Assembly: GCA_947367315.1 (NCBI GenBank)
Contig: CANBDX010000010.1
Span: forward strand, 1-42,653
Source of the DNA: an uncultured Bacteroidales bacterium
GTDB lineage: Bacteria > Bacteroidota > Bacteroidia > Bacteroidales > UBA932
Reading direction: 5' to 3'
DNA length: 42,653 nucleotides
The position numbers were made by a program, and so were the translations under genes. The notes beneath the pieces are model-generated. The model did no database searches. It was not told the origin of the DNA and saw only the letters and a program-made list of their open reading frames with translations. Positions within the stretch are counted from its first letter, which is position 1, and each line of letters begins with the position of its first letter. This document shows positions 23,364-32,185 of this stretch, piece after piece.

Positions 23364-23460
23364 CTCTGAACTGATGCCCGGATTTGCCTCGAATTTACGT
23401 CAGAATCGCCGTATTTTTCTATGATTTTGCCTCGGATGAGGGTTGGCTTCGGTGCCCACG

Positions 23461-23492
23461 AAAACGCCCCGATCTCGTGGGAAATCGGGGCG
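23461..23492 (-). terminator. Terminator of the tail/lysis operon
   Basis: Minus strand CGCCCCGAT (23492-23484), loop, ATCGGGGCG (23473-23465), then TTTTCG. It follows the spanin-like gene by about 25 nt and closes the operon that begins at leader B. Confidence 0.85.
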
Positions 23493-23516
23493 TTGCTTAC
23501 AATTCGTAAGCAGGGC

Positions 23517-24050
23517 TTATGTTAATTTCCGGATAATCCGGACAAGCAAGTAGATGATGATACCTAACGCAGTGACAAATGTGCCTTGTCCGAGTGCCAG
23601 GAACAGTTTCTGCCAGCGCGTGAGATCCTTCTCCACCTCTACAGTGATTGTGCGAGCGGCAAGCTGGAATCTGTCGGTGTTCACCAGATGCACGGGCATC
23701 TTCAGATTTATAGGCTGCACAAGCTCGCTTCTGTTCCGGAGCGTGTGGTGTAGCTCGCCTCCGGAGACGAAAGCTTCAGACTCAGCCAGGCTTGTCCGGA
23801 GCAGGGAAGTGTCTGTGTGTTCCAGGACTACATTGTTGGATTCTGTAGGAACCGGCACCATGATGACGGTGTCCCGATAGACGATACGATCGGTGATTAC
23901 GGTGCGGATGGAGTCCTTTTGCGATGAAGCGACGCACCGTGGAGCGGAACAGGAAACCATGCATAGCAGTATGTAGATGAATAGGCACAGCATCAGGAAT
24001 GCGTAGAAGAAATCATTATGGTTATTGCGGGGTCTATCCTTTGTTGTCAT
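23517..24050 (-). CDS. Probable u-spanin (lipoprotein with C-terminal membrane anchor)
   Basis: This 177-residue protein has an N-terminal signal with a lipobox-like CMVSC (cleavage before the second Cys of that motif, near residue 34). A periplasmic beta-type region follows with the common phage phrase VYRDTVIMVPVP and a conserved SEAFVSGGELHHTLRNRS. It ends in a transmembrane helix (about 153-172). Lipid anchor plus C-terminal TM is the topology of a unimolecular spanin, which fuses inner and outer membranes in the last lysis step. It overlaps the holin-like gene by 17 nt. It is typical of many Bacteroides phages but not experimentally assigned there as far as I know. Confidence 0.6.
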   Translation of the reverse strand: MTTKDRPRNNHNDFFYAFLMLCLFIYILLCMVSCSAPRCVASSQKDSIRTVITDRIVYRDTVIMVPVPTESNNVVLEHTDTSLLRTSLAESEAFVSGGELHHTLRNRSELVQPINLKMPVHLVNTDRFQLAARTITVEVEKDLTRWQKLFLALGQGTFVTALGIIIYLLVRIIRKLT

Positions 24051-24291
24051 CGTCGTTGTCTCCTATCTTGAGGTCCATGTCGTCCTTTCTGAAAATCACT
24101 TCCTTGCCGTTGGCCAGGTTCTGACCGGCGATACCAAGGGCTGCGAACCCCAGCAGTATGCCTCCGGCTTTCAGTATACTTCCGTCTATCACTCCCGGTG
24201 GAGGACAGAAGAAGCCTCCGACAAATAGCGCTATAGCGAATGTCAGGCATACGATGAAGATGTATTTGTCTGCATGGCGATGCTGTCTCAT
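24034..24291 (-). CDS. Holin-like membrane protein
   Basis: This 85-residue protein (ATG 24291) has two membrane segments (about 12-30 and 38-57) around CPPPG, and a charged C-terminus ending in DNDDDNKG. This fits the short two-TM holins that release the endolysin. The endolysin itself sits at the far end of the head operon, so lysis genes are split between two operons. The longer frame upstream (100 residues) runs into the terminator hairpin and is not preferred. A 17-nt overlap couples it to the spanin-like gene. Confidence 0.65.
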   Translation of the reverse strand: MRQHRHADKYIFIVCLTFAIALFVGGFFCPPPGVIDGSILKAGGILLGFAALGIAGQNLANGKEVIFRKDDMDLKIGDNDDDNKG

Positions 24292-24304
24292 GGTTTTTCC
24301 ATTA

Positions 24305-24385
24305 TATAAAAAAGGCGGGTTATAGCCAATCCTCACTAAGAAGAGGCTCTATAGGCTCCTTCAGGGTCGCGCTGTAGACCCGCCA
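24305..24385 (-). terminator. Large-loop hairpin/terminator after the tail fibre gene
   Basis: Minus strand GGCGGGT (24385-24379) pairs with ACCCGCC (24319-24313) and TTTTTTATAT follows. The 60-nt interior has its own pairing (TATAG with CTATA). The multi-branched interior is unusual for a terminator and could have a separate regulatory role between the fibre and lysis genes. Confidence 0.6.
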
Positions 24386-24393
24386 TCAGATTC

Positions 24394-25485
24394 TTATTCC
24401 AAGGTCTGGTACTCCACATTCAGACTCCTATTAAGGCGCAGCATGACCTTTCCTATGTTGCTGATTCGCTGCCATAGTCCGTCCTCCATCTTTTTGAAAA
24501 CCGCGCATCCTACGAGCATTCTTGTGCTGTTCGAATTTTTAAAAACATAGTGGCCGGTTTTTACCTTATATTTAGTGGCCAGATTGAGGACATCCTCGAT
24601 GTACAAACGGTCCTCCCACCATATGGTTTCTCTTCCTGTAATCGGCCACCATGTCATGCTCCATGGGATTCTGCTGGAGGATTCTTCTCCCTTGAGCTCT
24701 CCGGTGTCTTTGTCCCATGTTCCGGAAAACATCGGTATGCGCCATGATTTGGAAGCACCCCCATCTACATTGCGAAATCTCATCAGTACCATCCGGTATT
24801 TTGAGGTATCACGAAGAACATCATTGAAATTCTCGATAATTGACGTTGGTGTTATTTGGCCGTCTGATCCAGAGCTAATAGTATGTATGTTGTACCATTC
24901 AGCCGAAGATGCAGCAGGAATGTCCTCTTTTCTCGCAATGGTGTCCGGAATGAAAATATCGTTAAGTTTGACGACTTTTGTTACGACTACGATAGGATAG
25001 GTTGCTATATATGATGACACGCCAGATATAGTAAGAATGTATCCTTCGTTAAGTGATGCCGTGACTGGAGGTCCAGAGTTCAATGTTACCTGCCCTCCTT
25101 TTGTAACTTCGTACATTTTACCATAGAACCAAAGTCTGACGACACCATCAATGGCGTAGGAGCCGACGCTACTACTTCCGGCGCTGCTTATGACTAATCC
25201 GGAAATATAGTGAGTGCGATTCTTTATATATGTGTTTGATAAATAGTCATTTTCCAACCAGTCTGACTGCACGTTAGCTTCTGTGCTTCCTCCCGACGTA
25301 AAACCGTCTCCTTCCGACATAGGTACCCAAACGCCCGAGACGCATTTCCGGAACTCTTGTGCTTCCGTATTATAGTAGATGCCTCCATCAGCAGGTTCCG
25401 GGTCAGCAGGAAGGTTCTCCACCCGGAAACGCTTCAACTCGTTATTGTTGAAGTCGCAGTCTGTATATATGTGACGTGTGGCCAT
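24394..25485 (-). CDS. Tail fibre/receptor-binding protein candidate
   Basis: This 363-residue protein starts MATRHIYTDCDFNNNELKRFRVENLP, with GGIYYNTEAQEFRKCVSGVWVPM shortly after, a pattern seen at the N-termini of phage tail-fibre proteins that attach to the tail tip. The middle is rich in serine, glycine and beta-forming residues. The C-terminal part (Trp-rich, WSMTWWPITGRETIWWED) may bind the receptor. It is the last structural gene of the tail operon and starts one base after the previous stop. Receptor unknown. Confidence 0.65.
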   Translation of the reverse strand: MATRHIYTDCDFNNNELKRFRVENLPADPEPADGGIYYNTEAQEFRKCVSGVWVPMSEGDGFTSGGSTEANVQSDWLENDYLSNTYIKNRTHYISGLVISSAGSSSVGSYAIDGVVRLWFYGKMYEVTKGGQVTLNSGPPVTASLNEGYILTISGVSSYIATYPIVVVTKVVKLNDIFIPDTIARKEDIPAASSAEWYNIHTISSGSDGQITPTSIIENFNDVLRDTSKYRMVLMRFRNVDGGASKSWRIPMFSGTWDKDTGELKGEESSSRIPWSMTWWPITGRETIWWEDRLYIEDVLNLATKYKVKTGHYVFKNSNSTRMLVGCAVFKKMEDGLWQRISNIGKVMLRLNRSLNVEYQTLE

Positions 25486-25486
25486 G

Positions 25487-26713
25487 TTATCTGATGTATG
25501 CGTATCCGGATAAGTCTCCGTTCCAGGTCAGCTCGACGGTGTTATTATCGACGTGCTTTACTGCTACGGTTACAAGCTGATTGTTTTTGTCTGTGACAGT
25601 GACGAGCGGGAAGTTGTTTCTATTATGCTGGATAATCATAGGACTATCTGTAAGGGCGTATATTGCTGTATTTAACGATTCTCCGCCACGAAGCCCATAT
25701 GTATCTGATGTCTTGCCTTTCAATGACAGCGGGCGCGAATCATCGGCATATTTGAATTTGAATGTGAATGAATGCAGATATGCATCAGACCTGGATGCAA
25801 GGTTGGAACCAAGGATCACAATGCGTCTGAAATTCCTGTCCTTGTCAAGATGGTAAATCTGAGAACTGCATAGCAGCTCGCTCATCACTTCGATAGTCTT
25901 CCGTGAGAGATGGCCGCTGTTCTGGGAGTAGATGTATTCTGCATCTGATTGTGTCTGCTCGTTTGTGCCGTTGTACAATCCTGTCTCAAAAGACATCTCC
26001 GGGATGAACTCCAGGACTCCGTCCATGGCGATGTTGTCGAACCCTCCGTATCTGTTGGCGAACAGGTACTGCTCGAAATGTCCGTCGCAGATCTCGAACA
26101 CGGGGGCAGAAAGGATTTGCTCGATGCCTTTGTCCAAGCCACCTACGACATACTCCATTCTGACGGTGTTCTTATGTGGCAAGGAGACTGTGCCTAAGTC
26201 GCAAAGAACAGTACCTGCTCCCACGCCTGAGGGTGTCTCTTCAAACTCGCATAAAGTCATGCCTGCTCCATATACAGCATCATGCAATGAGAAGACAAGT
26301 CGAGGGTAGAATCTGGTAGCTGTAACCGGTAGCACATAATCTTTCGGAATCCGTAGTTCGTTAATGTCTGATACCCTCGTGGCTGCATGCTTCGAATAGC
26401 CATTAACCGTGAAAGAACCAGACTCTTCACCTTCTCCGATATCATAATGGAACACCTTAAAGATTGACGCCTGCTCTACGAGCTCGTTGAGCGGAGGAAC
26501 TTCCAGATATAGCTCATTGGCCACAATGTCCTTGATGTCTATCTCCACCTTGCCGCTGAAGTCCGGCCAGTAGATTTCGTCGAGGAGGACTCCCTTGTCA
26601 TCGGTCTCGAGAACAAACCTCACAGGAGTGCCGATGGGAGCGCTGATGACTATAGGGGGCATTTCGTAAAAGTACAGGACCTTTCCTGATATGTCGGATT
26701 CAAGATTTGCCAT
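25487..26713 (-). CDS. Tail tip/baseplate protein
   Basis: This 408-residue protein is beta-rich. The first third (IVISAPIGTPVRFVLETDD) is Ig-like in composition and the middle has NRYGGFDNIAMDGVLEF, a phrase typical of distal-tail or baseplate proteins in Bacteroides phages. It stands between the 661-residue tail protein and the fibre. A TGTCCTTT-class promoter lies upstream, separated from the ATG by about 16 nt. The assignment rests on order and general appearance. Confidence 0.6.
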   Translation of the reverse strand: MANLESDISGKVLYFYEMPPIVISAPIGTPVRFVLETDDKGVLLDEIYWPDFSGKVEIDIKDIVANELYLEVPPLNELVEQASIFKVFHYDIGEGEESGSFTVNGYSKHAATRVSDINELRIPKDYVLPVTATRFYPRLVFSLHDAVYGAGMTLCEFEETPSGVGAGTVLCDLGTVSLPHKNTVRMEYVVGGLDKGIEQILSAPVFEICDGHFEQYLFANRYGGFDNIAMDGVLEFIPEMSFETGLYNGTNEQTQSDAEYIYSQNSGHLSRKTIEVMSELLCSSQIYHLDKDRNFRRIVILGSNLASRSDAYLHSFTFKFKYADDSRPLSLKGKTSDTYGLRGGESLNTAIYALTDSPMIIQHNRNNFPLVTVTDKNNQLVTVAVKHVDNNTVELTWNGDLSGYAYIR

Positions 26714-26729
26714 AATATTTCATTTCCGA

Positions 26730-26765
26730 CAAATTTATAATCCGCTTACGATTTCATAAAGGACA
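26730..26765 (-). promoter_or_regulatory. TGTCCTTT-class phage promoter for baseplate, fibre and lysis genes
   Basis: Minus strand TGTCCTTTA (26765-26757), exactly 19 nt, TAAATTTG (26737-26730). It is the fourth member of the class and the only one with A in the last -33 position. Confidence 0.6.
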
Positions 26766-26766
26766 C

Positions 26767-28752
26767 CTATCTTTTCGGTACAGCAATGCAATATTCCTTC
26801 CATGATATGGATGCTGAGGTACCGTCGAAATATACTATATTGCCCGTACGCGTCCTTTCCGCAGATCTTTCACCGAAATAGGACGGTGGATCCTTTGGGG
26901 TGATAATCCAGTTTGGCTGGCCGTCGGTCGGCGTGATTTCTCCATCAACCCCTCGCATTGAAGGGATGCCGACATTTTTCCACTTAAGAGAATCGGAAGA
27001 ATAAATATCTCCATCATTAATCTTGTCGAGATAACCTGGTATGAGCTGCAGCAGACACTTTCCGCATCTTGCCCCATTCTCCGAGACTTCCACGTTGATT
27101 TCCTTGACGAGGACGCGTTGTCCCTTGAACAGCTTAGGAACGGTCAGATCCATACCGGCAATGGCACTGACTGGGAGATTTAGCTCCACTTCGACTTCCT
27201 GGGCCGATGCAAGCAGCATGCGGTTGTAGGTTTTCCAAAACATGTGATACAGCCCGTCAGGTGTAAGCGGGAAAGGCGCGGAACAGACCTCTTCGTTGTA
27301 AATATATGTCTGCGTGGTCCCGAACAGACGTCCCGTAACATGGTCCATGGCCTTCCAGCAGACCATCAGATCCTGAGAATGACCGGTGTCTTCGCCAGCA
27401 TTCTGTTCCGTATGCAGGTATGCCTGCTTTCCGATATATGGGAGAAGAAGCTGACGGCTCTTGTCAATCACCATGGGAACAAACTGGTCGTCAGTCTTTC
27501 TTTCATCCTTCTCTCCCAAGCCGGGACCTTCATAACGGAAAGCCGTAGATCCGGAACGGGAGCACATGGTCAGTCCGATAATCGAGACGAAGGTGCCTTT
27601 TCGTATGGCTCCATCTATCGGAGACATGACGGGGTCATACATCAGCCTTCCCTCGCTGATGAGGCTTAAGGTGTTTTCAGGACGCACGGGCGCAACCCAG
27701 AAAGTATCATACAGATCTATAAATTCACTGATGGTTAGATCTTCAGGCGGCGCGGCTCCTTCAAGGTCCTTTGCACAGTCGAGGACAAGATGCCGTTCGG
27801 AAGGGAAGGATACGGTTTCGTCTCTGCCGGCAAACGGCGTCAGGTCCATGTCTGGAGTCATGTTCATATACTGCTCCATGATTCTGATCTCTATGCGGTT
27901 GCCGTCAAGCCTAACGAATGCACCGAACTTGTCTTTCAGCCAGATCAGAAGTTTGCCCACTGTTATGTCCGGCACGATGTCCTTGGGATAGATGGAATTG
28001 TTCACACATGCATCGGCGCAATTATTAAGGACTACGATATTTGACAGGGGTTCTTCTCTGAAACAGTTCTCCACGACTTCGTATCCGCACTGCTCGAATA
28101 GCGTGTCCAGCATTCCCCAAAGTGTTATAAACGGAGTCAGGCCGAAAAACATAGGATATGTCATTGTGTTGCCGTCCTTGTCCGTGCCGGTACGTTCCAG
28201 ATGGACCAGTTCGCCTCCTTCTCCGGGGTCATTGAGTACGGAGAGTCCGTACCCGTCGTCATCCACCTTCACGGGGAACGCTGTGAGGCCTTTGATCGGT
28301 GTGCCCATATTTTCCCCTATCCAGCCACCATCGTTGCACCATTCTATCGACAATGCATCATGGACATTCCCATCCATTTTACTTCCGAACTGCATCACGG
28401 GAATCTGCGCAAATATGTCCTTCAGAATCATATCCTGCATGTCGGAATACAGTATGCTTTCCTTTGTTGCAAAAGAACAGGATACTCCGCTTTCTCCGGC
28501 TGAAGATACGAATAGCTTGCCGGACATATGGAAGATCCCATGTGCGAGTGTGGCCGGATACTCCTTTGTCACCGGAGATGAATGACCGAGTCTTGCGGGA
28601 TAATCCAGGATCGCAAAATTCTCAACAGTGCCGGGTATGGACACCGGTATTGTTGCGGCCCCTTCTTCAGAGAAGAAAGGGTGAGTTATCTTCATTTCGA
28701 AATGCAGGTCGGACGGGAGTACTAGATTGCCTTTTTCTACAGATAGTTTCAT
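26767..28752 (-). CDS. Large tail protein (tail-associated/baseplate hub)
   Basis: This 661-residue protein follows the tape measure gene with a 4-nt overlap. Its position matches that of tail-associated lysin (Tal) or baseplate hub proteins in siphoviruses. The N-terminus (LVLPSDLHFEMKITHPFFSEEGAATIPVSIPGT) is beta-rich. No glycosidase or peptidase motif is evident in the body, so enzymatic activity cannot be claimed. The C-terminus has a small repeat-poor beta domain (NIVYFDGTSASISWKEYC). Confidence 0.65.
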   Translation of the reverse strand: MKLSVEKGNLVLPSDLHFEMKITHPFFSEEGAATIPVSIPGTVENFAILDYPARLGHSSPVTKEYPATLAHGIFHMSGKLFVSSAGESGVSCSFATKESILYSDMQDMILKDIFAQIPVMQFGSKMDGNVHDALSIEWCNDGGWIGENMGTPIKGLTAFPVKVDDDGYGLSVLNDPGEGGELVHLERTGTDKDGNTMTYPMFFGLTPFITLWGMLDTLFEQCGYEVVENCFREEPLSNIVVLNNCADACVNNSIYPKDIVPDITVGKLLIWLKDKFGAFVRLDGNRIEIRIMEQYMNMTPDMDLTPFAGRDETVSFPSERHLVLDCAKDLEGAAPPEDLTISEFIDLYDTFWVAPVRPENTLSLISEGRLMYDPVMSPIDGAIRKGTFVSIIGLTMCSRSGSTAFRYEGPGLGEKDERKTDDQFVPMVIDKSRQLLLPYIGKQAYLHTEQNAGEDTGHSQDLMVCWKAMDHVTGRLFGTTQTYIYNEEVCSAPFPLTPDGLYHMFWKTYNRMLLASAQEVEVELNLPVSAIAGMDLTVPKLFKGQRVLVKEINVEVSENGARCGKCLLQLIPGYLDKINDGDIYSSDSLKWKNVGIPSMRGVDGEITPTDGQPNWIITPKDPPSYFGERSAERTRTGNIVYFDGTSASISWKEYCIAVPKR

Positions 28753-31418
28753 GGTCTTCTTAATGATGTCTGTTTCTTGAACTGATCGAGGGTCTCCTGC
28801 TTTGCGTTAAGCTGCGAAAGCACGACATATGCCGGAGTCGGATTTGCATTGCCGGCCACAATGGCTCCGAGTATCTGCCTGAGAAGGTCTTCGGATCTGC
28901 CGACCCCGGCAACGGAACCGGTATATCCTCCTTCTGCAAAGCCAGGCAGTGCGTTTGCCGATGTGCGCCTGCGTCTGCGACTTTCGATGGATGCGACCAT
29001 GGCCGCTACGGCGGGATCACGCATTTCGGGTTGCGGAACCACGTATTCGCCGCGATGCACGACACCGGCGACTTCAAGCCTTCCTCCGTCGCCTGTATAT
29101 CCGCCTTCAGAGTATCCTGTGACGCTGCGAACGGATGCCGAACCGTCTGAGCTTCCTCGTGAAGAAGACCCTGCGGTGGAGTTCATGATCGCTTCACGCT
29201 GAGCTACAATTGTAGCTATCTGAGCAGCCGTTGTGGCTCCTATCAAGCCCATTATGATTCCTGCGAGGACAGGATTGCCCTTGGCTGCGTTCCATGCCTG
29301 TATCATGGCAAGAGCACCCGCTGCCGTGGCCTGTGCAATCTGAATACCCATATCCACATCCGCATATTTCTTCTGCAGGTCAAGTTTCTTGGCCTCGTAG
29401 CGGGCTTCGATTTCTTCGCGTTTTTCCGCATTGTCACCGGCGGCAGCCAGTTCGGCCTGCATCTGGGCATCCAAGGTAGCAAGATCCGCTTCCTTGGCCG
29501 AGCTGACAGCCTGGTTCATCAGGTCAAGCACCTGCATGGTACCTTGCAGCTTTCCTTCCCATACTTCTTCCCAGCTGGCAATATCCGATTCGTTCTGCTT
29601 GTGGTTATATTTTTCGATCAACTCGTTTCTTTGGGTAAGGTACTCTTCCTCAGAGATCATCTTTGCCTCATGCAGGGCTTCCAGCGCAGCCATCTCCGAT
29701 TGGAAAGTCTTTAGCCCAGGAGTCGTTCCGATTGTGGCGTGACCCTTGTTCGTGAGGTCATTGGAAACCGACATGTCTGTAGTTGAGCGGTCGATGTCTC
29801 CGGCTGGGATACCGGCCTTGAGCCTGAGATCGGCAATTTCACTATCTATACCAACTACATCCTTTCCATATGCCTCGTTAATGGCTTTCTTCTGTATGAG
29901 GTATGCCATTTCTGCGGCAAGCGACTGCTCGTGGAATTCATCCTCTGTGATCTTTCTGTTAGCGAGAGAGTTTTTGAGATCGGTCATTTGCTTGATGTAT
30001 GCCTTGTCTGCATCTTTGATTTTATCTTCGTATGCCTTTTCCTGACGTCTTCTCTCTTCCTCTGTCATCTGCTTAATCAGAGTGCTGCGCTTTCTTTCCT
30101 GCTGAGCTTCAGCCTCGTGATACTGAGCATCTGCTTCAATCTGCTGGACACGGGCATTGACATAGGCTTCTATCAGTTCATCGCAGCCTAATTCGTAATC
30201 CTTCAGGATGTTCATCACGCCCTGTAACTCCAATGTCCATGAAGACTTCAGGCTTTGTTCAAGAGCATCAGCTTCACCCTTTATTCTTTCCCATTCCTTG
30301 AACTGCTTGGAATCAGTCCCTTTGCCTTCGGACTTTTCTGCAGCCTTGGCTTGGTCGGCTCTCAGGTCATTCAGCTCCTCTTCCTTTTTAAGGTATTCGG
30401 TCGCCTTGGCAATGATCTCCTGGTTCTGATTGTAGTTATCCACTAGGAATCTCAGATGTTCAGGTGTCATGCCTAATCGTTCGATGTCAAGTTCCGCAGC
30501 CTTCAGACTGTCAGCGGCTATGCTTTTACGTGTTTCAGCAAGTTTGAGTTCGATGTCAAGCACCCTTTGCTGTGCGGCAAGGCGTTCTTCGGCGGACTTG
30601 GTGGAGTCATTGACGATCTTCATTTCTTTGGCAATCGCAATTCTTGCCTCCGCTTCAGCAATCTTGAGGGAGTTATTTTTCTCAAAAAGACCGTCGCGAA
30701 GTTGTTGAGCCTCTACGGCGGTTTCCCAAACTTCCTTTATCTGCTGAATTGTGATTTTGTTCCAGCCGGAGATTTGTGAGACTACATGACCCCATACCGC
30801 TTTCATGCCGGCGCCAACTTCTCCGACTTTGTCGCCCCATTTTTGAGTCATGTTTATAGCATCAATAACGGCCGGGCCTATGGCAAGTACTCCCGCTACA
30901 ATACCACCTATAACTCCTACAACTTTGGCAAATTTGCCAACGATGTTTTTTGCAAGACTGCCAGTGGCTTCCTCTGAGTTCTTGCTGCCGTCTTTCAGCT
31001 CTTTCATCCTGTTGTTGGTGTCCCGGAGTTCTTTCTGGTATTTATCCCAGAGAGCAGGATTTGCTTCTTTGTGCATGGAGTTAAGGGCGGAACGCAGCTG
31101 CTTGGCCTGCTGCTGGAGTTGCTTCATCGACATGTTGTTAGTGCCGAGCGCGGCAGCATATTGGTCGGCTGCTTTCTGTGCATCCTTCAGGGAGCGCTTG
31201 TTATTGTCCAACTGATTTTTGAGGTTTTTGAACTCATCGGTGTTTTCCTTGCCCTCTGCACGCAGTTTGTCCATTGCCTTGCTTGTAGCATTGATGGCGC
31301 TGCTCAGGGATTGACATGATGCGGTGGCATCTTTCAGCCCGTCGGTCAGCCTGGATGCACTGCTTTCGTCAAGCTGTATCTTGGCTTCAAATGTTACGAT
31401 TTCATTCTGTACTGACAT
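28749..31418 (-). CDS. Tail tape measure protein
   Basis: This 889-residue protein sets tail length. The N-terminal ~150 residues are coiled coil. A hydrophobic segment follows (about 162-190, VVGVIGGIVAGVLAIGPAVI), then long coiled coils, a second hydrophobic segment (about 745-775, VLAGIIMGLIGATTAAQIATI) and a Gly/Ser-rich stretch (SGRGSS-like, near 790). The C-terminal third carries repeats of GYSEGGYTG, often seen near the tail-tip end. At about 1.5 angstrom per residue this predicts a tail of about 130 nm, as in siphoviruses. A TGTCCTTT-class promoter precedes it. Confidence 0.85.
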   Translation of the reverse strand: MSVQNEIVTFEAKIQLDESSASRLTDGLKDATASCQSLSSAINATSKAMDKLRAEGKENTDEFKNLKNQLDNNKRSLKDAQKAADQYAAALGTNNMSMKQLQQQAKQLRSALNSMHKEANPALWDKYQKELRDTNNRMKELKDGSKNSEEATGSLAKNIVGKFAKVVGVIGGIVAGVLAIGPAVIDAINMTQKWGDKVGEVGAGMKAVWGHVVSQISGWNKITIQQIKEVWETAVEAQQLRDGLFEKNNSLKIAEAEARIAIAKEMKIVNDSTKSAEERLAAQQRVLDIELKLAETRKSIAADSLKAAELDIERLGMTPEHLRFLVDNYNQNQEIIAKATEYLKKEEELNDLRADQAKAAEKSEGKGTDSKQFKEWERIKGEADALEQSLKSSWTLELQGVMNILKDYELGCDELIEAYVNARVQQIEADAQYHEAEAQQERKRSTLIKQMTEEERRRQEKAYEDKIKDADKAYIKQMTDLKNSLANRKITEDEFHEQSLAAEMAYLIQKKAINEAYGKDVVGIDSEIADLRLKAGIPAGDIDRSTTDMSVSNDLTNKGHATIGTTPGLKTFQSEMAALEALHEAKMISEEEYLTQRNELIEKYNHKQNESDIASWEEVWEGKLQGTMQVLDLMNQAVSSAKEADLATLDAQMQAELAAAGDNAEKREEIEARYEAKKLDLQKKYADVDMGIQIAQATAAGALAMIQAWNAAKGNPVLAGIIMGLIGATTAAQIATIVAQREAIMNSTAGSSSRGSSDGSASVRSVTGYSEGGYTGDGGRLEVAGVVHRGEYVVPQPEMRDPAVAAMVASIESRRRRRTSANALPGFAEGGYTGSVAGVGRSEDLLRQILGAIVAGNANPTPAYVVLSQLNAKQETLDQFKKQTSLRRP

Positions 31419-31435
31419 AGTCTTGTGATTTTTTA

Positions 31436-31471
31436 CAAAAGTATATCAGGCTGTAAAATTCAGAAAGGACA
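31436..31471 (-). promoter_or_regulatory. TGTCCTTT-class phage promoter for the tape measure gene
   Basis: Minus strand TGTCCTTTC (31471-31463), exactly 19 nt, TACTTTTG (31443-31436). The -33 element is the 3' arm of the hairpin ending the upstream gene, so hairpin and promoter overlap. Confidence 0.65.
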
Positions 31472-31489
31472 GCCGAAGCTGTCCTTTCT
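31462..31489 (-). terminator. UUCG-capped hairpin after the 99-residue membrane protein
   Basis: Minus strand AGAAAGGACAGC (31489-31478), loop TTCG, GCTGTCCTTTCT (31473-31462). Twelve perfect pairs with a UUCG tetraloop make a very stable hairpin. The following T content is weak. It is shared with the promoter of the tape measure gene. Confidence 0.7.
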
Positions 31490-31505
31490 ATCAGAATTGG
31501 GGCCG

Positions 31506-31805
31506 TCAGAAACGGATGAAGATGGAGTCTATGCCGAAGAAAACAAAAGTATAGACAACAATCAATCCAGGTATGGCTAAATAAATCAAAAATGGTCGGG
31601 CGTCCCAGAAGGCGGGTTCAATCGATACCAACAACCAAACTCCAAGCATCCAGATAGTCAGCAATACGGTCAATCCGATAAAATACAGCCTTGCGGTCTT
31701 CTTTTTCTCTTTCTTCTTCGCTTCAGCTGCCTGTTCTGCCTCGATTTCCTTGCGGATCTCCATCTCCATCCTGAGACGTGCCTCCATTTGTTCCCTTGTT
31801 TCCAT
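31506..31805 (-). CDS. Two-TM membrane protein with charged N-terminus
   Basis: This 99-residue protein has a charged, coiled N-terminus (METREQMEARLRMEMEIRKEI) and two membrane helices (about 41-60 and 72-93). No known tail role fits. It lies between the tail-completion-like gene (4-nt gap) and the tape measure hairpin. It may be an accessory membrane protein carried along with the tail genes. Overall confident that it is coding, not of its function. Confidence 0.55.
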   Translation of the reverse strand: METREQMEARLRMEMEIRKEIEAEQAAEAKKKEKKKTARLYFIGLTVLLTIWMLGVWLLVSIEPAFWDARPFLIYLAIPGLIVVYTFVFFGIDSIFIRF

Positions 31806-31809
31806 ATCG

Positions 31810-32169
31810 TCATAGTTTTATTAGTGTCGATTCAAACTCACGCACCATGATGTCAGGTATGATTTCGTTGAGTTTCTTCCGTATGTCGCTGCGCATATAA
31901 CCATACACATACTTGTTATAAATCGGTGCGTAGCGTTTCTTTTTCTTGCCCTTACGACCTTTCTTCATGTCGAGGAAACGGATGTGAAGAGGGTATTTGA
32001 CTGTCACATTGAATCCGCTTCCGGAAGGAGCCGAGGCAAGTGCACTGGTGAGCCTGCCAGTCTTCTTCTCGTAGGTGGATGCATTGATCGCAGCCTGATG
32101 GCCAAGCAGAAGTTTTGCCTGCTTGGTCAGATAGGTTCCCACCTCATGCTTGAATTCGTCTGCGAACAT
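31810..32169 (-). CDS. Tail-completion/HK97 gp10-like protein candidate
   Basis: This 119-residue basic protein (stretch KKGRKGKKKKRYAPIYNKYVYG near 68-89) starts MFADEFKHEVGTYLTKQAKLLLG. Size, charge and position ahead of the tape measure agree with head-tail joining or tail-completion proteins of the HK97 gp10 group. No motif proves it. The upstream promoter has a palindrome in its spacer (32200-32215). Confidence 0.55.
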   Translation of the reverse strand: MFADEFKHEVGTYLTKQAKLLLGHQAAINASTYEKKTGRLTSALASAPSGSGFNVTVKYPLHIRFLDMKKGRKGKKKKRYAPIYNKYVYGYMRSDIRKKLNEIIPDIMVREFESTLIKL

Positions 32170-32185
32170 AATGCGTTGTTTTCGA

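Noticed and set aside
28749..31418. Repeats in the tape measure gene as a mobile or CRISPR-like array
   Set aside because: They are coding coiled-coil and Gly/Tyr-rich units within one continuous frame; no spacers or direct array structure.
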